51,068 bases of DNA from an uncultured Bacteroidales bacterium (GCA_945833885.1 CAMAFY010000017.1:1-51068); one strand, 5' to 3'; counted from the stretch's first letter, positions 1-8,790 are shown. Made by a program: numbers and translations. The notes: generated from the sequence alone by a model not told the origin.

Positions 1-36
1 GGTGTTTCTTATCAAAAATCTACGTCAAACCACAAC
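1..36 (-). CRISPR. CRISPR repeat, leader-proximal unit of an array running off the left edge
   Basis: Read on the minus strand, these 36 bases begin GTTGTG, the usual start of type II-C repeats, and have the usual II-C repeat length. They share TTGTG, a 4-base gap and GACGTAGA, in register, with the complement of the tracrRNA anti-repeat at 5177-5193. That match is the main support, because only one unit lies inside the window. No second copy follows at 67-102, so this is the end unit next to the leader, and spacers should lie to the left of base 1. Confidence 0.78.
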
Positions 37-129
37 CTGTGTCGGGAAATCCCTTGTAAATACTGGGGATTTGTATAGAAATAATTCACAGGAAGTGGCT
101 GAAATAGTGGAAAATACGTGGCAAAAGTA
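37..129 (-). promoter_or_regulatory. CRISPR leader with array promoter
   Basis: A/T-rich stretch between the cas2 stop and the first repeat. On the minus strand there is a Bacteroidetes-type -7 box, TACTTTTG (complement of 122-129), with a TTG about 17 bp upstream (complement of 147-149) inside the 3' end of cas2. It points leftward into the array. The tracrRNA promoter has the same -7 octamer. The leader role is inferred from position. Confidence 0.6.
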
Positions 130-468
130 CTAAAAAAATTCCAATTCAAGTTGTATTGGATGCTTTTTTTCTTCGATTTCGCCCCAAAAATTGACGATTC
201 CAGAGAATTGTTTGTCTGTAATGCTCAATATGCTGACGTGTCCTTTGGCAGGAATATGCGATTGCACCCGTCGAATATGCACGTCTGTTGACTCTAAGGA
301 CCCACAATGGCGGATGTAAATGCTGTATTGGTACATCGTAAAGCCGTCCTTTTCAATGTTTTTGCGGAACAATGCTGCGGCTTTCTGGTCTTTCTTTAAT
401 TTCACAGGCAGGTCGAACATCACAAAAAGCCACATAGACTGGTAAGCGTTAAGGCGTTTGTAACTCAT
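130..468 (-). CDS. cas2: CRISPR-associated endonuclease Cas2
   Basis: A 112-residue protein of normal Cas2 length with a ferredoxin-like fold pattern. The first strand, WLFVMFDLPV, carries the conserved Asp19. Cas2 forms the structural dimer of the Cas1-Cas2 integrase that inserts new spacers at the leader end of the array. The gene is last in the cas9-cas1-cas2 operon, 42 bp downstream of cas1, and directly abuts the leader, which is the usual place in type II-C loci. The stop codon overlaps the probable array promoter, so cas2 and leader are tightly packed. I see no frame damage. Confidence 0.93.
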   Translation of the reverse strand: MSYKRLNAYQSMWLFVMFDLPVKLKKDQKAAALFRKNIEKDGFTMYQYSIYIRHCGSLESTDVHIRRVQSHIPAKGHVSILSITDKQFSGIVNFWGEIEEKKHPIQLELEFF

Positions 469-510
469 AAAAAACAGAAAATGAGAGGGGCGTATAACTT
501 ACGGCAAGGC

Positions 511-1401
511 TTACGTCAGCAAGGGGAGACTCAGGTTTTTCGTTTCCTTTTTATAGCATTTTACAAGGCTTGCCGTGGTGAACGACAGACCTACCGAGAG
601 CGGACGCGTGACTTTGGGGAATACCGTATCGGCATAGAGGACGCGGATGAGTGCTGCCTTCACTTCCTTGTTAAGTTCGAGACAACCCTGAAGACTGAGG
701 TCGTATACGATTTCATCGACAAAGGGGCGGAACGGCTCCATGATGTCGTCGGCAAGGGGAAAGGCATTGCTGCGGTGATGGTGGTAAAGACTGATGCCGG
801 GATAGAGACCTGACGCAACAATAGCACGGGCTACCGAAGCGCGGAGGATGGCATAGCCGTAATTCAAGAGCGCATTGATGCCGGAGAGGTCGCGGTTGCG
901 GATGAAATCGTTTCCGAAAAGATTTTGGAAATAGATGCGTGCGGCAATGCCCTCGCGGTTGTCGCTGTCACCGCTTTTCACGGTGGAGAAGTAAGGCCTC
1001 AGCAGGTTGCCGTCCTTTCCGACCTTGGAAAGCAGGGCCGCCTGATTGCGGATTTTTGCCTCTACAATCTGTTTCCAAAGTTGCTTCTTCAATACTTCGC
1101 CACATGCCATTTGGCATCTTAGGGTTTCGCATTGTGTGGTGTTTCCCTCGAAGGGTTGGAGCAAAGTGGCAGGCATGGCGCGTTCGTTGCAGAATACCAC
1201 GGTCACACCGCTGGCGGCAAGGGCATTGAGGAGCGGAATGGTCAGGCTTGCCTGCTGGTTTTCCACCACCATCACCCCGATATCTTCAATCGGGACGGTG
1301 GTGGAAGGCGTTTCTGGACGGTCCTTGAACGCCACCACCAACTGGCAGTTGCGGAGGCAAAGACTGACGGGATTGGAAAATACCAGTGTACGTTTCAGCA
1401 T
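511..1401 (-). CDS. cas1: CRISPR-associated integrase Cas1, type II
   Basis: A 296-residue Cas1 of the short type II kind. Catalytic metal-site residues are visible: Glu150 in NREGIAAR, the His cluster in YHHHRSNAFPLADD (His207-209), and Asp218/Asp219 followed by MEPFRP. Cas1 cuts and joins protospacer ends at the first repeat. It lies 11 bp downstream of cas9 and 42 bp upstream of cas2 on the same strand, so the three genes are probably one transcript. With no csn2 or cas4 beside it, the set fits subtype II-C. All expected catalytic positions look intact, so adaptation should be functional. Confidence 0.95.
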   Translation of the reverse strand: MLKRTLVFSNPVSLCLRNCQLVVAFKDRPETPSTTVPIEDIGVMVVENQQASLTIPLLNALAASGVTVVFCNERAMPATLLQPFEGNTTQCETLRCQMACGEVLKKQLWKQIVEAKIRNQAALLSKVGKDGNLLRPYFSTVKSGDSDNREGIAARIYFQNLFGNDFIRNRDLSGINALLNYGYAILRASVARAIVASGLYPGISLYHHHRSNAFPLADDIMEPFRPFVDEIVYDLSLQGCLELNKEVKAALIRVLYADTVFPKVTRPLSVGLSFTTASLVKCYKKETKNLSLPLLT

Positions 1402-1412
1402 GGGCGGAAGGT

Positions 1413-4400
1413 CTATTCAATGGATGGGTTAAAGGGACGAAGCAATTTCACCTCTCCGATGGCGTTGATGGTGAAATCGTATCCTTCGACAAGAGCATGG
1501 AAATTGCTTAAAGCGAGTGAGATTTCTGAACGGTATCCGTCAGTTTCCTTGTATGCACCACCTTTTCTTTCCGGTTTAATGAGGCTGGCTGTACGGGCTT
1601 CTTGGTGGTGACGTAGGACGATTATTCCATTGGTTTGCAGAATGGCAATATAATAGAGCCGCTTGCTGAGTGAGGCAGTGTCTTGAGGATTGATTGCCTC
1701 ATGGTCGTGTTGCAACAGAATGAGATGCGTGCCTGTGCGAAGCAGACATCTGCATTTCAGACCGTCTTTTTCCTCCGGTGCAATGGGGTAATAATCCTTT
1801 AGGCTTGCGCTTTTCTTGAAATAATTGGCAGCGTCAAGCGTATTCACCATTTCGTAGGTGCGCTTCACTTTGCCGTTTTTGATGCCTTCGTAAACAGCCA
1901 TGCAATAGTTGCCGTCGACAGCGACGTGGAATGTTCTCTTGTAGTCCTTGGCTGATGCGTCGCGATGCTGGCGGATGTGGAGCAGAGACTTGCAACGGAC
2001 GATACAACGTACCTTCTTGATGGGAATGTTCTTCTCCTTGTTCATATAGATGGTGCCGGAAAGGGCATTCTTATCTTCTGCCAATGCCGCCTTGACAATT
2101 GCCTTTACCCTTTCGTCAACGATGGTTTCCACATCGGAAGCACTGAGGTCTGACAACTTCTTACGAAGCACATAGCACTCTTCTCCGTGATGTTCAATCG
2201 CCCCATAGTAGGTTTCTTGGTGCAAGGCGCGGCGGGCGGTGTCGCCTTGTGCGAATTTTATGCCGTGCGATGTCTTGATTCTTTTGCGTGCCTGCTTGGG
2301 CATGTTGTCGGGAGTATCGTGTACGACGAGCAGTTCAGACGTTAGTTTCTTGATGTCCTCCGTGAAGGTTTGCCATGGCTTGGGGTAGTTGGGTCGTTGG
2401 GCATCACCGCGTTCATATTCTTCCAACTGCTGGTAATAGCGTGCGGTAGCGTTGTATTCGCCCGGTGCGATGCAGGCAATGACGATTGCATCGATGCAGT
2501 GGTGGATATGGTTGTCGCGCGATTTGCGGGCATATTCATCCTGAATGCCCCACATCTTGCGGTACTCCGCTGTGGTGATACCCTTGAAAACATGCACATT
2601 TCCTGTGCCTTCCTTTCCGCCGTGGAAGAGCGATTTGAGGAAAAGTCCGGCATATCTTCCCACGAGTCCGATGCCCGCGCCCTGCCGACGGCTGAAGCCT
2701 TCGGGCACTTGCAGCATGGTGAAGCGCTCGTATTTTCCACGCCAATAGTCAAGTTCAAGGCGGATGCGGTGTCTTTTTCTGATAAGACGGTCCTTTTCGT
2801 CCTTCGTCATTGACGAATGAGTGCGGATGCGGTCGGCATCGTTGCGGAGTTTTTCGATGCGTTCGCGCCAAGGTTTCAGGCGTGCCAGAATGTCCTCGTG
2901 CTTGGGAAGTTCGGAAGGAATCTTCGCCCTCTTCACTTCGCGGTTGAAACGGCTTTGGCAGAGGGTGAGGTTTTCCATGGTGCTGTCGCCGCCGACACTC
3001 CGGGGAATGGTGTGCTCGATGTCGTATGTGGGGTTGGTGCCCACAAAATCTGTGACGCCGATATTTTCGCCGGTGTAGAGGCAAATATACTCCTGTTCTA
3101 CCCAGAGTTCGTATTTCCGGATGTCATCTTCCGTGGGTTCGATGTCGATACCCGTCTGCTCCTTATATTGGCGGACGATTTCCTCGGCATAGGTTTTGCG
3201 CTTTTTTTCACGCTCCTTGTTGAAGTCGGCGATGGCGGCACGCTTGTTGGCATCGTTGAGTTCGCGGGCATATTCGATATGCACCTCGGTGTTCCGGTCG
3301 ATAGTGCCGTCGCGGAGGAGCATATTGATGACCTTCCGCACCTGATGCAGGGAGCGCATCGCCATGGGGTTGCGTACGGAGTTGGTTTGGGGACTGCCCA
3401 ACTGATAGATTCCGTTGGCATTGCGCTCGGCATCGGGATAGGTTTCTATCATAGAGGGATGATAGAGCCGTTCGGCACTGTTGGGCTTCAGTTCGAAATT
3501 GTTGTAGAGGTAGTCCTTGATCAGGGCTTCGAGGGTGTCCCGTGTGGGATTGTCTTTGGGGTTGAAGCCGTCGATGAGTTCCAGCAGTTCGGCAGTGATG
3601 GTGTCGCGATACGATTCCCACACCTCGTGTCCTACGATGTCGGGGATCTTAGCCATCATGACGGCGTGGGAATACTTCAGACCACGTTCCAGCCAAGGCA
3701 GGATCTTGCGGATGGCGCAAAGGCTGAGGGCGGCAAAGTCGTGCGAGAGTTTTATCTTGGAAAACTTCAGGGATTCCTCCTCATTGAGTTGCAGTTTCTC
3801 GGCTCCCCATCGCTGGACATAGTCCTGGTCAGCGAAACTGTAGAGGACATTCCACACATCATCGACCATTTCTTCCGGTGTTTTGTTTCCCGCAAGCAGG
3901 TACTGTTCGGCGATGGCATGGGCAAAGTCGTCACCGAAAATCTCGCGCAACTGGGCGGTGGTGGGGCATCCTGACACGCCCTGATTCATGCGATAGTTGA
4001 ATTTGTAGGGCAAATCGCCTTCGTCCTTGATGTACTGGTACTTGTTTTTTCCCGCAATCTTTTCGGCAACCTCCTTGAAATCGAAAGTCTTTTTGCTCTT
4101 CCTGTAGAAGAGGGGTGTGATAAGATATATCTCATTTTCATTGAGGTGCCGGAGTTCATAGTCGTAGGGTCCCTTCACCTTGACGTTGTTGATGAAGGTG
4201 AGCATACGGAACCTTTCGTAGGCAGGATGGGAATCGGCGCATCGTGGACGGCGGGGTTCGAAGGTGCATTTGCCCACGCTGTGGCGCTGGCTTTTGAGGG
4301 GACGCTGGAAATAAAGTGCGCGTTCGAGTTCCCGAACTTGCTCGTCGGAGAGTTCCTGCATCTGGCAGATGGCATCAAATTCCTTGCGGTAGTGGGCTTC

Positions 4401-5051
4401 GCGGCTGGTATATCGGTTGCGAATGCGCTCGGTGTTTCCTTTTTCAGCGTAGAGTTTATAGAAATAGTCGCCAAGAAATTCGCATCCGTTTTTTTGCATC
4501 TGTGCGGAAAGGTCGCTGATGCTCTCCTTGACTTTTCCGGTTTCCTTGTCATCGCTTTGGTCGAGGCGGTTGCTGAGAAATCCGCGTCGCTGTGCCAGAT
4601 GGTAGAGTGCCCGACCGAGGGTGTAGCGGTCTTCGGTCTTCTGAAGGTCGAGTTTTTCGTGCAGACAGCGGTGGCGGAAGAAGTAAGGGTTCTTGCCTTC
4701 GGCATCGCTGGTGCGCTGCCATGCCATGAATTCATCGTCGAGAGGGTACTGTTTCTTCACGTGCCACAGGTGCAGTGCCTCCTCGGAAAGAGGAGGACAC
4801 CAGCCATAGCGCGTCAGCACTTTCAGCACTTCTATCTTGCGAAGTCGGCGGCGGAAGTAGTGGCGACGGATACTCCGGTATCCCGTGCGCTCGGCAGCCT
4901 TTGACGATTCGTTGCCTTTTTCTATCTTGACGCCCTCCTGAAAGATGAGGCTTCCTTTCTTTACCAATGAGTAAGTTCCGTCGGAAAGACGGTCAACCAC
5001 AGCCCAACCGAGGCTGTTTGTTCCGGTGTCGATGCCGATAATGCGTGTCAT
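1413..5051 (-). CDS. cas9: CRISPR-associated endonuclease Cas9, subtype II-C
   Basis: A 1212-residue RNA-guided nuclease. RuvC-I is IGIDTGTNSLGWAVVD with Asp8. An arginine-rich bridge helix (YRSIRRHYFRRRLRK) follows. RuvC-II is EVHIEYAREL near residue 590. The HNH motif is YDIEHTIPRS near residue 680, with the catalytic His kept and Glu in place of the commoner Asp before it, as in other Bacteroidetes Cas9s I recall. RuvC-III is HHCIDA near residue 854. All nuclease residues are present, so it should cut both strands. The start ATG is at 5051; a weak -7-like TAATATTG lies on the minus strand at 5060-5067. First gene of cas9-cas1-cas2, divergent from the tracrRNA. The PAM cannot be read from this window. 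Confidence 0.97.
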   Translation of the reverse strand: MTRIIGIDTGTNSLGWAVVDRLSDGTYSLVKKGSLIFQEGVKIEKGNESSKAAERTGYRSIRRHYFRRRLRKIEVLKVLTRYGWCPPLSEEALHLWHVKKQYPLDDEFMAWQRTSDAEGKNPYFFRHRCLHEKLDLQKTEDRYTLGRALYHLAQRRGFLSNRLDQSDDKETGKVKESISDLSAQMQKNGCEFLGDYFYKLYAEKGNTERIRNRYTSREAHYRKEFDAICQMQELSDEQVRELERALYFQRPLKSQRHSVGKCTFEPRRPRCADSHPAYERFRMLTFINNVKVKGPYDYELRHLNENEIYLITPLFYRKSKKTFDFKEVAEKIAGKNKYQYIKDEGDLPYKFNYRMNQGVSGCPTTAQLREIFGDDFAHAIAEQYLLAGNKTPEEMVDDVWNVLYSFADQDYVQRWGAEKLQLNEEESLKFSKIKLSHDFAALSLCAIRKILPWLERGLKYSHAVMMAKIPDIVGHEVWESYRDTITAELLELIDGFNPKDNPTRDTLEALIKDYLYNNFELKPNSAERLYHPSMIETYPDAERNANGIYQLGSPQTNSVRNPMAMRSLHQVRKVINMLLRDGTIDRNTEVHIEYARELNDANKRAAIADFNKEREKKRKTYAEEIVRQYKEQTGIDIEPTEDDIRKYELWVEQEYICLYTGENIGVTDFVGTNPTYDIEHTIPRSVGGDSTMENLTLCQSRFNREVKRAKIPSELPKHEDILARLKPWRERIEKLRNDADRIRTHSSMTKDEKDRLIRKRHRIRLELDYWRGKYERFTMLQVPEGFSRRQGAGIGLVGRYAGLFLKSLFHGGKEGTGNVHVFKGITTAEYRKMWGIQDEYARKSRDNHIHHCIDAIVIACIAPGEYNATARYYQQLEEYERGDAQRPNYPKPWQTFTEDIKKLTSELLVVHDTPDNMPKQARKRIKTSHGIKFAQGDTARRALHQETYYGAIEHHGEECYVLRKKLSDLSASDVETIVDERVKAIVKAALAEDKNALSGTIYMNKEKNIPIKKVRCIVRCKSLLHIRQHRDASAKDYKRTFHVAVDGNYCMAVYEGIKNGKVKRTYEMVNTLDAANYFKKSASLKDYYPIAPEEKDGLKCRCLLRTGTHLILLQHDHEAINPQDTASLSKRLYYIAILQTNGIIVLRHHQEARTASLIKPERKGGAYKETDGYRSEISLALSNFHALVEGYDFTINAIGEVKLLRPFNPSIE

Positions 5052-5129
5052 ATATTCAACAATATTAGATGAGTTTTGGGGTAAAATTACGCCCTTTTCG
5101 TGGATTGTACAAAGTTTTTCGCAGAAAAA

Positions 5130-5161
5130 TTTGGTTCTTCAACGGCAAATCCCTACTTTTG
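5130..5161 (+). promoter_or_regulatory. tracrRNA promoter
   Basis: TTTG at 5130-5133 and TACTTTTG at 5154-5161 are separated by 20 bp, a good fit to the Bacteroidetes -33/-7 promoter. It predicts transcription starting near 5167, just before the anti-repeat. Confidence 0.65.
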
Positions 5162-5167
5162 CATCAG

Positions 5168-5249
5168 ATAAACTATTCTACGTCTTATCACAATAAGGCT
5201 ATATGCCGAAGGATAAACATCCTACAGCCCTCCTCGGAGGGCTTTTTTT
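5168..5249 (+). ncRNA. tracrRNA for the type II-C Cas9
   Basis: Divergent from cas9. The anti-repeat contains TCTACGTC (5177-5184) and CACAA (5189-5193), which pair with GACGTAGA and TTGTG of the repeat at 1-36 around a 4-base internal loop. ATAAGGC follows, as in known II-C tracrRNAs (for example Neisseria), and makes the nexus hairpin AAGGC-TATAT-GCC (5195-5207). Next are a small GGAT/ATCC hairpin (5211-5222) and a strong terminator: AGCCCTCC/GGAGGGCT with a 2-base loop (5226-5243) and seven T. The whole RNA would be about 82 nt. The ends are predicted. Confidence 0.85.
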
Positions 5250-5650
5250 GTATCCTCTTTTTCCTGACCCTAATCTCCGCCTCCTCCGCCTCTGCTGCGC
5301 GAAGAGGGGAAATAGGGTGAAGAAAGGACGGGTGGCGAGGAAAATGCAGCGTATCATCGTCTCCGGAATGTTTGCCGAACGCGCATCATGGCAGGGGAGA
5401 AGACTGCCGGCTTTCCAAATGTGTTTTTGATTTTGTGCAGGACCATGTTGGCAGGTGTGCAGTGTGGAGGGATAGGGTAGAGCCGTCAAAGGAGGGGAAT
5501 TTGTTCCGAAATTACTGCGGACACCTCCTCTATAATATTATAAGGTGTTCCGCCCATTCCTGCCCAGCCTTTTGGGGTAAGTGTGTGTATAAGGGGCATC
5601 ATCCAAAACAAGGTTCCAAACATCCCATTTTTTTCTCCGAACATTCCCCT

Positions 5651-5783
5651 CGCAGACATCGGAAGTTTGTGGATGAAAGTGCGGCACTTTGTGGTGCAAA
5701 CATCGGAGGTTTGCATTTCCCGAGAAGGTAGAAAGAAACTTCCGAGAAGGTGAAAAGAAAGTTCCGAAAAGGTGAAATGAAAC
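5651..5783. repeat. Degenerate tandem array, ~23-bp unit
   Basis: The clearest units are 5738-5760 and 5761-5783, both built on TTCCGARAAGGTGAAA. Upstream units (from about 5651, with ATCGGAGGTTTG-like cores) are more diverged. The array ends directly at the dispersed element. Confidence 0.6.
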
Positions 5784-5935
5784 GAAAATTTCTCTCCTCC
5801 CAGAGATTTTTTTTGCGATTTTTTCCTACACATCCTACACTTTTGCCAGAAATCGTTAGTCTATATTTACAGTTTCTGCGTGTAGGATGGCGTGAAGGAT
5901 GGGTGCAGGCGTGTAGGATTTTTCTGCATTTTTGC
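5784..5935 (+). repeat. Dispersed CCTACAC element, copy 1
   Basis: Order of parts: CTCTCCTCCCAGA, a T-run, CCTACACATCCTACAC (5825-5840), a ~40-bp variable middle, GTGTAGGAT (5880-5888), CGTGAAGGATG, and a second GTGTAGGAT (5911-5919). The same order occurs at 28001-28145 and, inverted, at 34047-34186. Confidence 0.75.
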
Positions 5936-6387
5936 GGAAAATTGCGCGGAAACGAGGGAAAGGACGCTTCATCATTTTACAATTTTCATGTCCGAAATGA
6001 ACAAAAATGGAGGAACAACGCCTTTTTTTGCCCGAAAAACGCCCGAAAATCGTTTTGTAATGAAGATTCAAAATACTGGAAATCAAGGTTTTAATATCAA
6101 AAATGATGCGCGATTTTGCAAATGCGTTTTTGAAATGTTGTTTGGCGGTTTCAGTGGGCTTTTGGGGTCTGTTTCCGTGATGTTTTGTTGTTTCTGGGGG
6201 TATGGGTCGTTCATTATTTTTCGTTGTTAAAGCGTTGGTATAGAAATACTTGTAATTTCAAAAGTGCCAATTTGAAAAATGATGAAAAGGAGGTGGCGCT
6301 GAAAAGGGCGTGGACGGGGCGTTTGGGACAATGTCCATTCGCGGAATCTGCCTGAATTTCCGGAGTCCGCCCGTGAGGGGCTGCGGG

Positions 6388-6438
6388 AAAAAAGCATCAA
6401 TCCCCGCCGGTGCGCGTTGGCTCCGGCGGGGATTGATG
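6388..6438 (-). terminator. Terminator of the lipoprotein gene
   Basis: A perfect 16-bp stem (6395-6410 with 6423-6438) and a 12-base loop, followed on the minus strand by six T. It ends transcription arriving leftward from the gene that stops at 6605. Confidence 0.85.
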
Positions 6439-6604
6439 GCTGAATGTCAGCGGAAATTCGTTTTGTTTCAAGGTGTTGCCGTCCATATCGGCAGCGTTTC
6501 CACGAGAAACGGCGGTATATCCGTCAGGGAACCGGCGATATACCCGTGGGAATGTGGGGTAATGGGGGAGTGGAGTGGCGGAGAGGCAGCGGGGGACGAC
6601 GGGA

Positions 6605-7405
6605 CTATTTCCAGACCTCCTGCTGCTCCTTGCGCCGGGAGTGGCGTGCGGAGTCGGGGGCGCTGCAGCGTTTTTCGGCCCTGTTGGCTCGGCGTTGGGG
6701 TGGCAGCGGCGGTGCTATCGTGATGCCGCGTGCGGCGATGAAGTTCTGTACAAAGGGATGGGAGAGGAATTTCGGTGTGGCATCGTGGAGGATGTTGTGG
6801 ATGACCTCTTCCGATGTCTCGCTGATTTCATCGTTGCACATACGAATGAAATATCCGGGTCCGAGGGGATTGTCGTAGTTTTGTTTGACAAATCCAATTT
6901 CAAGGTCCTTCATTTTTTTCACCACGTCGCGGCGTATGGGGTCAAGTGTGAGGATGATGTCCTCGGCACTCTTGCCTTCGTAAATCATGCAGCGGGCGCG
7001 GCGGTCGAGATCCCAAAGGTCGTTCTCGAGTTTCATGTGCTTTATGAGGAAGTCGTTGAGGAGATTGTTCAGGGGACCTCCGCTGATGGTCTGCAGCATG
7101 TTGTCCATCTGTACAAAGAGTTCGCCGTTTTCCAGCACGACGGGCATCATCGGGTAGGAGCCCATATAGAGTTCTGCCATAGCGACACTGTCTACCGCTC
7201 CACAGAAGTTGAAGGTTCCGTGTACGATTTCACATGAGTCGAGGCATACGTCGCGCGTCACTCCGTCGGTGGTGATGCGGAGATAGAGTTTCTGTCCGTT
7301 GAAGCCCTGTACGGTAGACGATCCGTCTATCTTGTACTCCGAACTGCACGAACTGTATGATATGATGCCTACAACGCTGAAAAAGAAAAGGTAGATATAT
7401 CGCAT
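6605..7405 (-). CDS. DUF4369-type lipoprotein
   Basis: A 266-residue protein when started at the ATG at 7405. That start gives a clean lipoprotein signal, MRYIYLFFFSVVGIISYSSC, with Cys20 as the lipidated residue; the longer frame adds 17 residues that cover the promoter. The N-terminal half (YKIDGSSTVQGFNGQKLYLR ... DSCEIVHGTFNF) resembles the DUF4369 domain found before thioredoxin domains in Bacteroidetes, but no thioredoxin part follows. The C-terminal end is rich in Arg, Lys and Pro. A membrane- or periplasm-facing role is likely; substrate unknown. Single gene with its own promoter and terminator. Confidence 0.75.
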   Translation of the reverse strand: MRYIYLFFFSVVGIISYSSCSSEYKIDGSSTVQGFNGQKLYLRITTDGVTRDVCLDSCEIVHGTFNFCGAVDSVAMAELYMGSYPMMPVVLENGELFVQMDNMLQTISGGPLNNLLNDFLIKHMKLENDLWDLDRRARCMIYEGKSAEDIILTLDPIRRDVVKKMKDLEIGFVKQNYDNPLGPGYFIRMCNDEISETSEEVIHNILHDATPKFLSHPFVQNFIAARGITIAPPLPPQRRANRAEKRCSAPDSARHSRRKEQQEVWK

Positions 7406-7437
7406 AGAGGAAGTGGTTGCCGGTAGGTTTTCGGATG

Positions 7438-7470
7438 CAAATATACAAAGAGTCAAATAAATACGCCAAA
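7438..7470 (-). promoter_or_regulatory. Promoter of the lipoprotein gene
   Basis: On the minus strand, TTTG (complement of 7467-7470) and TATATTTG (complement of 7438-7445) are 21 bp apart. The -33 box sits in one arm of a perfect inverted repeat (7464-7492). Confidence 0.7.
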
Positions 7471-7492
7471 CTTGCGGCGTACAAGTTTGGCG
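7464..7492. repeat. Perfect 11-bp inverted repeat over the lipoprotein promoter
   Basis: CGCCAAACTTG (7464-7474) and CAAGTTTGGCG (7482-7492) with a 7-base spacer. It may terminate the upstream DUF21/CBS gene on the minus strand (a moderately T-rich tail follows) or act as an operator, since it covers the -33 box. Confidence 0.7.
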
Positions 7493-7699
7493 AAAATAAC
7501 TTTTTTTAAAACTCTCGACGGCTTGAGGTTGAGGATTTTAAGAATATTTAAGGCAGGTGTTGTTGATTACCACCACAAATCTTTCCCGTTGCTTTGTGGC
7601 TGAGGACAGATTCGGAATCGGGAAAATCCGGTTCGTAGTACCTGTCGTTTTGTTCCCCAGGGGGATGCGGAACCGCGTATGCGATGCTTTGCGTGGCAG

Positions 7700-8752
7700 T
7701 CAGGCCTTGAAACTTTCCTGATGGCGCCGCTGCTGCTCCCATTTCTCGCGCGCCATATCCTGCATGTCGACCGCCTCGTCGCTCTCGTCGACAATCTCGA
7801 CGCCGAGCATTGTCTCGATGACGTCCTCCATGGTGACGATACCGCGCATGGAACCGTATTCGTCGACGATGACGGAGATGTGCTCCTTCTTCTGAAGCAT
7901 CTTCTCCCAGATGTTGCTGACGCTCTCAGATTCCTGGAAAGTCAGTATGGGACGTATGAGGTCGGAGAGGCGGAGTTTGAACTTGTCGTCGGAAAGATTG
8001 TCGAGGACTTCGGCGCGGAGGACGTAGCCTTTGATGTATTCCTCGTTGGCGTCGTAGATGGGAATGCGGCTGTAAGAGTGGAATTCCTCATCGTCGGCCT
8101 CGTAGAATTCGCGCAGCGTCATGGTCTCGATGGCGGAGGCCACCACGGTTGACGGCGTCATGATGTCCTCGGCATGGAGTTCGTCGAGTTTCAGGAACGA
8201 CTGTATGATTTTCCTTTCCTTGGCTTCGAAGACCCCTTCCTCGACACCGACGTTGACCATTGCGCTGACTTCCTCGCGGCTGACGGCGAGCGGCGCCTTG
8301 TCGCGTCCGATGAGTGAGGTGAGGCGTTCGGAAATCCACACCATGGGGAATGTGATGACGATGAGCACACGGATGATGCGTGTGGCGCCAAGTGCGAGCG
8401 TCCGCCAATAGGTGGAGCCGATGGTCTTGGGTATAATTTCGGAGAAAACGAGGATGCCGATGGTGAGTGCTGCAGAGACATAGCCGACGATGTGGCTGCC
8501 GAAAACCTGTGCCGCCTGTGCGCCCACAGCGGCGGCACCCATGGTGTTGGCAATGGTGTTGAGGGAGAGGATGGCGGCAATGGGGCGGTCGATGTCGGCC
8601 TTGTAGCGTTTCAGTACGCTGGCGATGTGATGACCCTCCTCCTCTTTTTGGGCGGCAAACGAGACGGTGGTGCTCAGGAGTACAGATTCAAGTACGCTGC
8701 ACATGCACGAGACGGAAAGACAGAGGACGGTAAAAAGAATGAGTAGACCCAT
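7700..8752 (-). CDS. DUF21/CBS-pair membrane protein (CNNM/CorC-HlyC-like)
   Basis: A 350-residue protein. The N-terminal DUF21 transmembrane domain (about 1-160) has the helices MGLLILFTVLCLSVSCMCSVLE and ALTIGILVFSEIIPKTIGS. Two CBS repeats follow (about 200-320, ending in VIVDEYGSMRGIVTMEDVIE). Related proteins are linked to Mg2+ or other divalent cation export; they are often called hemolysin-like for historical reasons. The C-terminal CorC_HlyC domain present in many relatives is missing: the chain ends about 30 residues after the second CBS motif. It is divergent from the TonB-dependent receptor, sharing a ~225-bp regulatory gap. The exact ion is not known. Confidence 0.88.
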   Translation of the reverse strand: MGLLILFTVLCLSVSCMCSVLESVLLSTTVSFAAQKEEEGHHIASVLKRYKADIDRPIAAILSLNTIANTMGAAAVGAQAAQVFGSHIVGYVSAALTIGILVFSEIIPKTIGSTYWRTLALGATRIIRVLIVITFPMVWISERLTSLIGRDKAPLAVSREEVSAMVNVGVEEGVFEAKERKIIQSFLKLDELHAEDIMTPSTVVASAIETMTLREFYEADDEEFHSYSRIPIYDANEEYIKGYVLRAEVLDNLSDDKFKLRLSDLIRPILTFQESESVSNIWEKMLQKKEHISVIVDEYGSMRGIVTMEDVIETMLGVEIVDESDEAVDMQDMAREKWEQQRRHQESFKA

Positions 8753-8790
8753 GTGTAATGGATAAGAAAACGGCTTTTTATGTTGAAGAT

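Larger units (their letters stand above)
5250..6387. other. Long non-coding stretch between the CRISPR locus and the lipoprotein gene
   Basis: About 1.1 kb without a convincing gene; the open frames here have no recognisable protein and overlap repeats. It holds a tandem array (5651-5783) and copy 1 of the dispersed CCTACAC element (5784-5935). Bases 5936-6387 are A/T-rich with no feature I can name. Confidence 0.6.

Noticed and set aside
67..102. Second CRISPR repeat one spacer-length to the right of the first
   Set aside because: The bases do not match the 36-bp unit; the region is the leader.
2817..3974. Long plus-strand open frame (385 codons) opposite cas9
   Set aside because: It lies fully antisense to the intact cas9 coding sequence and has no recognisable protein features.
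5486..5833. Small cysteine/lysine-rich proteins encoded by the CCTACAC element (also near 27831-28046)
   Set aside because: Frames differ between copies and end at different points; the DNA order is conserved rather than the protein.
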